A model generated the notes under the pieces. The model did no database searches. It was not told where the DNA came from and saw only the letters and a program-made list of their open reading frames with translations. Made by a program: the position numbers and the translations under genes. 64,000 nt of DNA from Hygrocybe punicea (Eukaryota > Basidiomycota > Agaricomycetes > Agaricales > Hygrophoraceae): the NCBI GenBank assembly GCA_963556145.1, contig OY744466.1:558001-622000 (forward strand), read 5' to 3'. Position 1 is the stretch's first letter. Each line of letters opens with the position of its first letter. Shown here piece after piece: positions 11,182 to 21,515 of the stretch.

Positions 11182-12691
11182 ATGGCCTTCGAACGAACAA
11201 GCGGTCACTCTTATCCCGCAGCAGAGATCAACGCGATGAACCAATTTTACGGGGGAAAGACTTGTGTCATAACTCTGCTGGGCAGCAGTGGCGGCGTTAT
11301 CGAGTGGGCTCATATGCTCGATGTCGCATTGGGGTCTAACAATGATCGAGTGAGATAAACTCAGTTATATTCTTAGTTATGCCGATACTAAGTAGTTTTA
11401 GCTTAAGTGGATGTTAGATCGTAATTTGCGTCAAGACAGAAATCCTTCCCATGCTGCAGAGTTGCGGGAAAACCTCATACCTTGTAAATCATTCGTTGCA
11501 CCTATTGAAAAACTCAACCTGTTCTAGTGAGTCGAAACATACATGGTTTCATTGACTCGAAACCGTCCACTGCAACACTTTTCTTGCATGAGGACATTTT
11601 GGCCCGTACACTTGCATTCGAAATCGAGCTGCAGCAGTGGAGGTGCGCAGAGCTGAAGGCTGGGCGGGCTGATCCCGGTAGACCTGCCTACTCCGACGTA
11701 TTTGAAGTGAGTGGCCGTGGGATCCATGACCCACTCAGTGCGCTAATCTGGTGAGTTCATTGCACAGGTGTTTGGTATCACGAAACACCGGTTCCACGGT
11801 GCGAGCAACTTGCCACCAATTTTAAAACTCGATACGGAAACGGTGTATCGTGCCGTCGATTGTCCCGGTATCAGCCCGCCCTCCAGAAATCCTTTCCCCG
11901 AAATCGACACTCTTCTTTCTATTCCGTTTTCACTCCTCCACAGTCTCCCTCGTTTGATATCCCTCATGCCTTCAAGCGATTATCAAACCGACTTAATTAT
12001 TGTGGGTCAACATATAGTATCCTTATGGTCGTGGGACCCTTCGGAAGAGGAGTTGGAAAAGTCGGCGATGATTCATTCAGGCCGCTGTGGCTGTGACGCA
12101 TTACAAGCGCCCCAACCTCTACCGATCCAGCACCCCTCCCGGAAATCCACTACTTTCGCGTCTATGCGGCCCCGCACAACATTTGTCCTCAAAAATGCCT
12201 CAACTCTTGCCTATCAAGTGAAAAACGAAGGCAGCGCGACAGCAGACACGAGTACAATTGAGCACCCCTCTGGTCAGGTTCTATTTCAAACGGCGCCTTC
12301 AGTGTCCTGGGAAACCAGACATGGACTGGAGCTCACAGCTGGGAACATGGAACAGCAAATCCCGAGCAACAAGGAATGGTTCGACATGGCGAGTGAATTT
12401 GAGGGAAGTGTGGTGATGAGTTCGGAGTTGAGTGATGAGTCTGTTGATGATGATTGGCAAGATGTCGAGGACATGCCTGTTGAACGGCTGACCTCTAGGG
12501 CAGATATTTTGGGTTGGTTGGGTGGGGATGGTGAATCAAATTGGGTGTGGCAACTCTCACCTCTGGCTCTTACTCCTTTTGAGAAAGGTGTCATCCCAAG
12601 CATGACCGTGAATGATATCCTAATGGTAAAAGGATTGATAGATCCAGGAGTTTATATTCAGTTTGTGGACTTGCATTATTTCCATCAGTAG
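11182..12691 (+). CDS. Multi-exon protein with a weak HNH-nuclease-like N-terminus
   Basis: Candidate exons: 11182-11349 (MAFERTSGHSYPAAEIN to GSNNDR); 11402 to about 11520 (LKWMLDRNLRQDRNPSHAAE, then ENLIPCKSFVAPIEKL); 11527-11706 (HGFIDSKPSTATLFLHEDIL to YSDVFE); 11768-12691. The 61-nt intron 11707-11767 joins SDVFE to VFGITKHRFHG in frame. KTCVITLLG followed by VIEWAHMLD resembles the xCxxT...AH core of fungal HNH_2 proteins, and ENLIP resembles the following NL segment, so a relative of the gene at 58034 is possible. The junction near 11520 is unresolved. The end may have been altered: the last 25 codons or so run into repeat-like sequence, and the true stop could be elsewhere. Confidence 0.4.
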
Positions 12692-12969
12692 AACCAATCA
12701 CATTTACAATTTCAGCATCACCTTTTGCAGCAGATAATTCAATAATGCTGTCTGAAATTACATTGGCTAGAGTTTTGCACAACAGACAGATGTAGGCACC
12801 TGCTCAGTGTTGATAAGATCAACCATTGTTGTCAGCCACTCAGGAAGGACTCTGGCAGAAATATTGAGCCTCTCTTACTCACAAGAGCCATCAGTCCATA
12901 ACAGTTATTAATCAGATATTTCAGTAACAAATGGAATCTCTTCCCATCCAGCAGTCCACATTATTATAA
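12692..12969 (-). pseudogene. Unidentified coding remnant beside the copia LTR
   Basis: On the minus strand this stretch reads LLCKTLANVISDSIIELSAA and GDAEIVNVIGSTDGN across about 60 codons with stops around it. It looks like decayed coding sequence of a repeat rather than host DNA, but I do not recognise it. It extends under the 3' end of the preceding gene model. Confidence 0.2.
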
Positions 12970-13203
12970 TATTGGAATATATGGTAGTGCAGTGGTTGTT
13001 GACTGCTAAGATATTTATGTGGAATTGAATTATATTTACCTCTCTCTGAGAGGGCTTTTATACTAGTAGCTAAATCTACTAGAAGTTTCTTGTGGTAAGT
13101 AGAATAACTGCTGCGCTTCAGCATTATTCATCAGACAGGTTCCGGGGTCATGTGATATGGATTACTAATCCTTTCCGCGACTATTCGGCCACTATTCCCA
13201 ACA
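12970..13203 (-). repeat. 3' LTR of copia element 1
   Basis: Matches the LTR at 24612-24854 in reverse orientation. It starts (in element orientation) TGTTGGGAATAGTGGC and ends ATATTCCAATA; the shared sequence stops there in both copies. It includes a TATA-like TATAAAAGCCCTCTCAG segment as the likely promoter. No 5' LTR partner is seen in this window. Confidence 0.75.
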
Positions 13204-14831
13204 CTCCCCTTGGTCGAATACTCTTCGACTCATTCCGGGTCGTGGTAAACATGGTCCATGTATTCCATTACATGTTCCGCTCTTTCCGGTTCCTCCCCTG
13301 TCAATAGACCAAATTCGGCTGTGAACTTTGCATGAAGCAGGCAAGGTAACCCTTTTGTAAATATGTCTGCTAGATTTTCTTCAGAAGGAATATATGTGAC
13401 TTTGAGGATACCAGACACAACGTGATCTTGTAGGAAATGTAGATTGATATCTATATGTTTCATCCACGCATGGAATTCCAGGTTGTGCGATATAGCAATT
13501 GCAGCCTGATTATTGGATCGTAAAATCGATGTTTGGTCCGACCGTAGGTCCAATTCCTTCAATAAGTTTCTATGCCAGATTAACTGCTTCGTGGCATGAG
13601 TAGTGGCAACATATTCCGCTTTGGCCGTTGACAATGCAATCGTGCTTTGCTTCTTCAAGCTCCAAGCGACGGCTCCCCCTGCGATCATGAACACATATCC
13701 GCTAATGGATTTCTGGTGTGGGTTGGATCCCCAATCGGCATCGACGTAATGAACGGTTTCTGTCGTAATCCATTGGTCCTTTCCGCCGTATGTTAGTTCA
13801 TAATCCATTGTTCCTTTTAGATAGCAGAATATCCTTTTAAGTGCTGTCCAGTGTTCTGGACTCGGGTTCCGTGTGAATTGCGCAATGGTTACAGTTGCAT
13901 ACATGATATCGGGTCTTGTTGCAAGCACAGCATACAAGAGCTCTCCGACTCGTGTTGCATACTCAATCGAGGTGCATTTCTCACTCTCATCGGTTTTGGT
14001 TTTGTTTATTTGTAGGATCATGTTCTGATCCATTGGGGTTGATACCGGTTTTGCATCCTTCATTCTGGCTTTCACAAGTATCTTCTGGATATAATGGCTT
14101 TGTGATAGGGTGACTTTCCGCTGTTGGTGGTCTCATTTGATATGGATTCTGAGCAGTAATGTTGGCTTTCCAATGACCATTACTGTGTATTTTTTTTTCA
14201 GCTGGTTGATTATCCACCCATTCATCACTTGGTTGTTTGCATAAGCTGTAAGGTCGTCGACCCATATGAGTATGATGGAGAAGTTTTCACCTTCCTGATA
14301 GTAGTATGCGCAGTAGTCAGTCCATAATCTCTTATAACAAAATTCTTTCATCATGTTATTGAAATCCATGTTCCATACATTTCCAGCTTGCCTGAGACCA
14401 TATATAGGGCATATGAGGTGGCAAACCCATCCAGTTCCATCCTCAAATTCTGCTGGCTGTTTTGTGTACAGCTCCTCCTTCACCCATCCATTAAGGTATG
14501 CACCTTTGATATCCATCTGCTCAATATCCCAATCCTTGACTGCGGAATACACGAGCAACATCCATAATGTCTTGAACCGCATCACAGGAGCAAATGTTCT
14601 GGTTTCACTGAAATCCACTCCAGGCTTCTGCAAAAACCCCTGGGCTACTAATTGGGCCTTGTGCCTAGCGATTGCAGCCATCTCGTTGCGTTTCTGGTGG
14701 AAAACCCACTTGCTTCCAATGGCTTCCCGCCCTTCCGGTAAGTCTACGAGTTTCCAAACACCCATTTCTTGGAGCTGATCGAATTCTCCTTTCATCGCTA
14801 CCTTCCAGTTCTCCCAATCCATGGCTTCCCT

Positions 14832-15276
14832 TAGTGTTGCCGAAGTTCAGTTCGGTCCGGTTCCGACCCTTTTTGGCGGAACCGCGAACTGAACTTTGGG
14901 TCCGGTTTGGCACATGGCCAAACCCAGACCCAGATGGCGTCGAACCGTCTTTTCGCATTCGGTCTGGGTTCAGATGCAGTCTGAAACCCAGACCGAGGTG
15001 GGCTCACCCTGTCTGTTCTCCTCACAAATGGCAGGCACGTATCAATAGATACGGCGCTGCACTTCGCGAGGTAGATGGGTGTGGGGGAGCCCTCCGGTGT
15101 CCCCAAGGGATGTGGAGGGACGGGGGGTCTTGTCCCATGGTCCCTGCATGGCATTGCCGGCGCTGCTGCTGCCAACCATTGTCCTCGTCGGGGCGGTGGT
15201 ATGGTTGTGGTGGTGTTGCTGCCACAGCTGCTGCTGCTGTCGCCATTGCTGCTGCTGCTGCTGCTGCTGTCACCGT

Positions 15277-15311
<35 letters not shown>

Positions 15312-16125
15312 GCCGTTGCCATCATCATTGCCTTGCCGCTGCTGGTGGTGGTGGTGTTGCGGTTGTCCTGTGTCCATTGGCATCAGATGGCTTGGTGCAG
15401 CACTGCTGCTGTTGTCCTCTTCGGGTGGTGGTATGGTTGCAGTGGTGTTGCTGCCATGGCTGCTGCTGCCGGCATTGCTGCTGTTGCTGGCGTTGCTGCT
15501 GCTGTTGCCGGTGTTGCTGCTGCTGTTGCAGGCGCTTCTGCTGCTGCCAGCACTGCTGATGGCTGTTGCCATTGTTGTTGATGCCATTGCTGTTGTCATT
15601 GATGCCATTGCCATTGCCACTGCTGGTGGTGGTGGTGGTGGTGGTGGTGTTGCGGCCATCCCGTGTCTGTTGGCATTGCATTGGCATTTGGATCCATGTT
15701 GTGCTGGGTGGTGTGCCCACGATGTGGTCGTGGTCAAGTTGCCTGTGGCAGATAATATTAGTAAAGTTAAGAAATTTTATGAGACTTACCTGTGTTCATG
15801 AACGCGACATTGTGTCGCGTTCATTGGCCTTGCGTTGTTGCGGTGTTGGTGAGGAAAACCTACGTGTAATGGTCACATGATACTGTTTACCACGAAAAAG
15901 TAAGTAAAGAAATATGAAAAACAAATGAAATAAATACCTTAAAAATATCCTCGTTTGTGGTTTGGACGTGGTTTGGAGCTGTTCAGGAAATCCGGCAGGC
16001 CTCAAAACCCAGAACTGAACCCACGGTCCGGTTCAGCACTTGGCTGAACTTAGACTGAACCTAGGGTTCAGTTTGGGGTTTGAACCAGGTTCGGCTAGGT
16101 TCGGAACTGAACTACGGCAACACTA
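14832..16125. mobile_element. Non-autonomous hAT-like element, copy 1
   Basis: 1,294 bp inserted in copia copy 1. Terminal inverted repeats are TAGTGTTGCCGAAGTTCAGT on the left and its near complement on the right. It is flanked by 8-bp duplications GCTTCCCT (14824-14831) and GCTTCGCT (16126-16133), one mismatch. TAGNG-type termini and 8-bp duplications are hAT hallmarks. The interior has no transposase, only a GCT/GTT triplet-rich block. Its subterminal sequences contain repeated GGTCCGGTT/GGTTCAG-like motifs. Confidence 0.85.
15150..15660. repeat. Interrupted trinucleotide (CTG/GTT/TGG) tract
   Basis: About 500 bp of imperfect GCTGCTG, GTTGCT and TGGTGG triplets inside the hAT-like element. 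It is open in several frames on both strands, giving Leu/Ala/Cys-rich or Gln/Asn/Ser-rich translations. Those are a by-product of triplet periodicity, so no protein is annotated. Confidence 0.85.
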
Positions 16126-16182
16126 GCTTCGCTGGCTTCCTTCAAATCCCATGGGTCCTTGTCGGTGAGACTGCTATCCTGG

Positions 16183-17460
16183 AGTCAAGAAGATGGAACA
16201 AGTAGCAGGGGGTGGTGCATCCACCCCCTGCTCCTTCATGGTATGTTTTTTTATTGATTTTTTTATTGATTTTATTCATACATAACAAAATGCAGCACTG
16301 TACCACCACCACCATCATGACACATCAGGACACCCACATGGAGAGGCTCATATGCCACCACAACCATGCATCCATTGAAAACAACCAATGTGGGTCCAAT
16401 GTGGGACAAACCCACCTGTTGTCGTGTGCACCACACATCTGATGTGTCGGGACACCACCACCACCACCACACCCAAATGAAACAGCCAAGGTGGAACACA
16501 TGCATTCGATGCATGTGTTTCACTAGGACAGGGCTGTACAGCTCACCCAAACCCCAATCCCACCTCATAATGAGGCTGGCCACATTGATTGAAATGTGCG
16601 GTGTGATGGCGAGTTCTGTTGTAGACCTGGATGAGGAATCTACGAAAAGGGGGTGATCAGCTAGAAAGTGATCTGAGGAATTTAGTTTCTTTAGAGAAGT
16701 CTAATCAATCCAACCCGAATCCGGGGGTTCCAGAATCAGAGGGAGAGTGTGGGGGAAAGGATGAAGAGAGGTGTAGATGATATGAAGAGTGGACTCGGAA
16801 ATAGAACTGAAGTGGGACGATAAGATGTGAGGTGGAATGGTACTCTGTAATAACCTGTATTTCTATATGCGTGTCTGGGTATCTGTAGTTTTGTAGTGTA
16901 AATGTACTACTTTTATACTACTCTGGAGGATCCTGTGCTGGGGTAACTATGTACTACAAGCAAAGGCTGTAAATGATAGGGGGCAAGTGGAGAGGAGGAT
17001 AGGAGGAGTGGTGCTTTGTACTAGGAGATGGGAAATGAAGATATATGATATACAACTATATACGTACTGATTCCGGGTTGTTAGAGACATTGCATCGTGA
17101 GTAGGAATGATTCCGGAGGTGGAATCCAGAGTGGAATTGATGGAAAAAGACCAGAATCGAGTGGAATCGATGATACGACAATGGGAATAGATGGGAACAG
17201 TGTCAGATATGAAGAGGATACAGATCCACACAATCTGGAGCCTCTACAGCAGCACTCTTGTGAGGTCAGATGGGAGTGAGGGCCCCCAGCCCACTGCAGT
17301 TCATGGTCTAGACCACATTTGGACTGAAACTGTACCAGTGTAAACTGTTTACATCAGTTTTGGTTTCAGTTCCAGACTTTTTGGCAGGAACCAAATGGTT
17401 CAGTTTCGGTTTCGGCAAAAAAGGCCCAAAACTGGACTGAACCGAAGTTCCCCAACACTA
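16183..17460. mobile_element. Non-autonomous hAT-like element, copy 2, truncated
   Basis: Resembles the element at 47783-49082 in reverse orientation. Shared blocks are the GGGTGGTGCATCCACCCC region near 16205, the GGCTGGCCACAT region near 16577 and the terminal 190 bp ending GAAGTTCCCCAACACTA at 17460. The opposite TIR is missing: the sequence starts abruptly at the copia junction (16182/16183). A solo-LTR-like repeat sits inside it, so the element is older than that LTR. Confidence 0.7.
16610..17250. mobile_element. Solo-LTR-like repeat, copy 2
   Basis: Second copy of the repeat at 690-1310, nested in the hAT-like copy 2. The host element's sequence (TGTGCG, then CAGCACTSTTG) continues on the other side, which brackets the insertion. 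It shares the same TTGTAGACC and CTCTACAG ends and the AT-rich promoter-like segment near 17040-17065. Confidence 0.55.
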
Positions 17461-17910
17461 TTCTCCATGCTTTGATCCACGGTCATCCAGCTTTCTCCAT
17501 CTAACACTTCTTCTATTTCTCACTATTCTTTTCTTTGTTCTTTTTCACACTTAATGGACATTACTTGGACACTTGGACACTGGGCACTTTCCTGCCAGTA
17601 ATCCCTTTTCTTTTTCATTCATTCTTATTGACATTCATGTCATCCTCCCATCTTCTTTCTTCATCAGAACCCAACTTCTATAGACTTTTTACTGATTGTC
17701 CACAAATGTCATTTTTTGATGGATTTGTTTTCTCTCCTGGCTCCAAGCTGGACTCCAGGCTCAATACTGATGTCTGTTGGGGATACTGATAATGATACTG
17801 ACTAAGCGATGACTAAGCAACTCAGGTGCTGCTTTTGGTGATGCAGGCATTGTTTTCATTGTTTTGCTGCAATGCCCAACTAAATAAATACCAGAGAAAT
17901 TGTCAGATGT

Positions 17911-19533
17911 GACACTTTTTGGAATTTTTTGAATCAATTGAGAAGTATGGACTTAGCCAAATTTACTGTGCTCAATCTTGTATCTCCTGACATACTGCAC
18001 AGATTGAGATGGTTATAGAGGGAAAGTTGTACTATTTTCTAATGGCTGTCAGCTTCTGTAATTACATTTGAACAATATTTAGTGTATGATGAGTTGTAGA
18101 TGAAATAAGAGGTAAACTCGTATTTTTTGACACCCAATATGATATTGTACAATTATGGCATCAGAAGAGCTCCTATGAACAAGATTGTAGGGAGAAAGTT
18201 GTTCATTTTTTCAAGGGCTAAAAGTACATATACTGTGTTTTTCTTTATTTTTGATTTCTGAGCCAACATTACAGCTGTACTACATTTATCTGCATTAGGA
18301 TCAAAATATCACAAGAATCATAATTCTTGACTCAAAGAACAAAAATAAAGAAAAACACGGTATATGTACTTTTAGCCCTTGAAAAAATGAGTAACTTTCT
18401 CCCTACAATCTTGTTCATAGGAGCTCTTCTGATGCCATAATTGTACAATATCATATTGGGTGTCAAAAAATACGAGTTTACCTCTTATTTCATCTACAAC
18501 TCATCATACACTAAATATTGTTCAAATGTAATTACAGGAGCTGACAGCCATTAGAAAATAGTACAACTTTCCCTCTATAACCATCTCAATCTGTGCAGTA
18601 TTTCAGGAGATACAAGATTGAGCACAGTAAATTTGGCTAAGTCCATACTTCTCAATTGATTCAAAAAATTCCAAACACAGGGTGCGCAGTAGCATACCAT
18701 GTCACACAGTATCTTGAAAGTACTTGACAAGTATACTAAATATCATTACCATAACATTCAACATGGTATTGTAACAGTATTCAGACATAAACTACAATAC
18801 TTGTGCCCAAATTCATCTGAAGGTATGAAGGCAAATGAGACTTATACCTTTTCAATAACATCAAGCCTTTTGTTTCACTACTTTTACTGTATCTACAGCA
18901 AAGTACTGTATAGTTCAGATAGAATACTTGCAGCCTAAGATGAATCAAAGTATTAAACTAGTAAGGAAGTTGTGCCACTTTCACTACTAGGATACCTTTT
19001 GAATCCTTTCAAGATACAGTGTGAAATAGTATAGTACTGTTGCCATATTGTGGATTTAAGATACTGTGTCAATACTTTTAAGATACTGTTTCAGTACTTT
19101 TATTATAATAAAAGTATCTTAAAAGTATTGACACAGTATCTTAAATCCACAATATGGCAACAGTACTATACTATTTCACACTGTATCTTGATAGGATTCA
19201 AAAGGTATCCTAATAGTAAAAGTGGCCCAACTTCCTTACTGGTTTAATACTTTGATTCATCTTAGGCTGCAAGTATTCTATCCAAACTATACAGTACTTT
19301 GCTGTAAATACAGTAAAAGTAGTGAAACAAAAGGCTTGATGTTATTGAAAAGGTATAAGTCTCATTTGCCTTCATACCTTCAGATGAATTTGGGCACAAG
19401 TATTGTAGTTTATGTCTGAATACTGTTACAATACCATGTTGAATGTTATGGTAATGATATTTAGTATACTTGTCAAGTACTTTCAAGATACTGTGTGACA
19501 TGGTATGCTACTGTGCACCCTGTGAAAAGTGTC
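17911..19533. mobile_element. Outer foldback element
   Basis: A long hairpin element. The left arm starts GACACTTTTTGGAATTTTTT and runs to a centre near 18290; the complementary right arm returns to 18675, is cut by a second element (18676-19524), and finishes with AAAAGTGTC at 19525-19533. Without the insertion it is about 774 bp. No coding capacity and no clear target duplication. Confidence 0.8.
18676..19524. mobile_element. Inner foldback element nested in the outer one
   Basis: 849-bp near-perfect hairpin with termini CACAGGGTGCGCAGTAGC and the complement GCTACTGTGCACCCTGTG, centre near 19100. It sits in the right arm of the outer foldback. Identical 79-codon open frames on opposite strands (18699 and 19262) are mirror products of the palindrome, not genes. 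The CAGGG start is hAT-compatible but the 8-bp duplication expected for hAT is not evident. Confidence 0.8.
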
Positions 19534-19989
19534 AAGATACCTGCAAATGCCTGTAATAGATTTATTTAAATCTGCACTTTCTTTGGCACTGGAGCCTTTT
19601 GAATTGTTATTCTACTTATTCCTTAGCCAAGTGTGATTTTAAGTATACAACAAGTTTTCAGTACTTTATTTAATGAAGACAAATGAAGTTTCTAGTTGTT
19701 TGGAGAAAAATATGACACCAAAATATGATTTTTTAACTTACCCATCCTAAAATTAACCATTTATGACTCTTCTTTACCTTCCAGTTGTGCTGTTGTATTC
19801 TAACTTCTGTATCCTGCCTTGCCAGCACCATGAATTACTTCAAGCAGAATACTAAGTTTTGGTATTTGATTTTTCTTGAGCAGTGATGCAGTCTAATCTC
19901 TTTGAAGTAGTATAGGACCTAGAGAAAACATTAAATATTTTAAAAAAATATGAAATATGAAGCTGCCCTTATGTCAATATACTACAGCT
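19534..19989. other. AT-rich sequence without a supported gene
   Basis: About 450 bp of AT-rich DNA between the foldbacks and the next TE remnant. No frame, terminal repeat or tandem structure stands out. Confidence 0.4.
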
Positions 19990-20786
19990 TGCTTTTACAA
20001 TGTGGCATGTTGACTACATAGATGCCAAGCAACCTCATCATTTCCTTGCCAAATTACAAGGAACTCGAAAAGCAATCCTGCCTGTTCACAATCTGGAGGC
20101 GCAGGCACTGTTTTGTCAGCTGATGCACACCAATCTCACCTTCAACTCCACTGCCCAGCCAAACTGGAGTGAAGCAGTATGGGTATGGAATCATCATGCA
20201 GATATGAATTGGCATATATCATATAAGGTGTGTCTGAATTTCTGCATTCATGACCTCATTGTATGATACTGACACTGCCTATCAGCTGACAGAACAACTC
20301 AACACCTACTATGGAGAGTCAAAGACAAGCATTAATATTTGACAATGTCCCCAGATGCTTGTGCATCACTTCACACTGTAATTCTTGGTCCATGTCGTGT
20401 TCTGGAGGTTCCAAATGCCCCACAGCAACCACTCAGACAGTATTTTGTTGGAAAAGGACTTTTGGAAATTTCTGCTGACAGTGCAACTGGAAACTCATCC
20501 TCTCACTCAGTGTTGCCACAACACCAAGCCATGTCTGTCTCCCAACAAATTCACAGCCAACTCAACTCCCTATCACACAAGAAGACATTGGCTTCCCTTC
20601 CTACCACAGCACAGCAAAATCCCAAAAAAAGGAATATCCAAACATGCAAAAATTGTGGAAAAGAATCATGTAATGGAAGAAAGGAGGTAAGGTTGTGTTT
20701 GGATCAGTATAGGGATTATGGCAAGAGTGTCTGCAATGATAGGGACTCAAAGAGACCCAATAAGCCTTGCTGGGATGTTGACTAGC
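19990..20786 (+). pseudogene. TE-associated Cys-rich protein remnant
   Basis: Decayed gene of a type I recall as highly repeated in agaricomycetes. Reads LMHTNLTFNSTAQPNWSEAV and WVWNHHADMNWHISYK, then TEQLNTYYGESKT after a break. A second frame (from 20339) gives VLEVPNAPQQPLRQY, SADSATGNSS and a C-terminal Cys motif CKNCGKESCNGRKEVRLC followed by CNDRDSKRPNKPC. The Cys spacing suggests a zinc-binding module. The break between the two parts could hold an intron (about 20230-20290) or be a frameshift; a stop lies near 20340. Function unknown, probably transposon-encoded. Confidence 0.6.
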
Positions 20787-20828
20787 CAATGTTATTTACT
20801 GGTGTACAGATACTGATTTTATTCAATT

Positions 20829-20872
20829 CAATTGTATTTTATTTATTTATTTATTTATTTTATTTAATATTT
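20829..20872. repeat. ATTT microsatellite
   Basis: Simple ATTT-type repeat. A related ATAA run is at 21146-21168. Confidence 0.9.
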
Positions 20873-20884
20873 TTTCCTATCAGC

Positions 20885-21515
20885 CAGACTCCAAGCTTAT
20901 GTGGTAACGTGATCTCCTGCCAGTGTGAAACCAAAATGGTTTGCACTAGGGGTCGACGTGTGGCTGCATCTTACAGGGACCTTGCTTGTTGAAGGTGACA
21001 AATTATTTACATCTATTTGTCTTTGACAGAGAATTATGGGGGGGATATGACCTTGCAAGCAAGGTGACAGTATGACTCTTTCAACCAAACCACCAAGTCT
21101 TGAAGCACACTGAGTCAATGAAAAGCTCAAACCCTAGTAGGGAATAAATAAATAAATAAATAAATCAGTTGAACAGCCCCTTCTTGTTTGCGGCATCATC
21201 GTGGCGGTCCGGTCATTGTTGGAATGGATGTGACTTATCTGGAGATATTGCTCCTGTGTACAGATCTATGCCGTAGTGCTGCCAGCTGTGGGTCACCAGG
21301 TTCGCCCAAATACTGACATTTCAGTGTCAATCTTGTCCAAGTCATGTATGGTAGACTCACTGGCATATCATATTCTGTTTAAAGGTACAACATTCAGTAT
21401 GGAGATTTAGATGCAAAGCAGACACGATAGCAAGTCGACAGGTTAAGAGTTAAGATATGTGAGAAAGATAACGAAAAACAGACCTCCACTACCAAGAGTG
21501 CAATCCCGCACACCG
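20885..21515 (-). repeat. Duplicated block, copy 1 (partner at 57440-57975)
   Basis: The reverse complement of this stretch matches 57440-57975. Shared segments include the GTTCAACTGATTTATTTATT/CCCTACTAG edge, the CCGGACCGCCACGA region, the GATTGACnCTGAAATGTCAG segment and the GTTGTACCTTTAAACAGAAT segment. Copy 1 carries extra DNA near 20985-21095 and a small duplication near 21290. It ends at the point where the copia copy 2 reading frame begins, so it is either a copia internal segment or a captured gene fragment. Confidence 0.65.

Larger units (their letters stand above)
13230..16182 (-). pseudogene. Ty1/copia pol pseudogene, copy 1 (RT and RNase H)
   Basis: Remnant of a copia polyprotein. 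From 16182 down to 16126 it reads QDSSLTDKDPWDLKEAS. After the hAT-like insertion (14832-16125) comes the RT: ENWKVAMKGEFDQLQEMG, TFAPVMRFKTLW, DWDIEQMDIKGAYLNG, PIYGLRQAGNVWN and the active-site motif LIWVDDLTAYAN (14300-14240). RNase H follows, including YVDADWGSNPHQKSISGYVF and STAKAEYVATTHA, and ends at 13230 close to the LTR. There is a frame break near 14130-14075. Upstream gag and integrase are missing: homology with copy 2 stops at 16182, where truncated hAT-like sequence begins. In copy 1 the RT aspartates are still present. Confidence 0.85.

Noticed and set aside
15079..15801. 240-codon Leu/Cys/Val-rich frame
   Set aside because: Comes from the GCT/GTT triplet tract in the hAT-like element.
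18699..19501. Two identical 79-codon proteins on opposite strands
   Set aside because: Mirror products of the perfect palindrome of the inner foldback.
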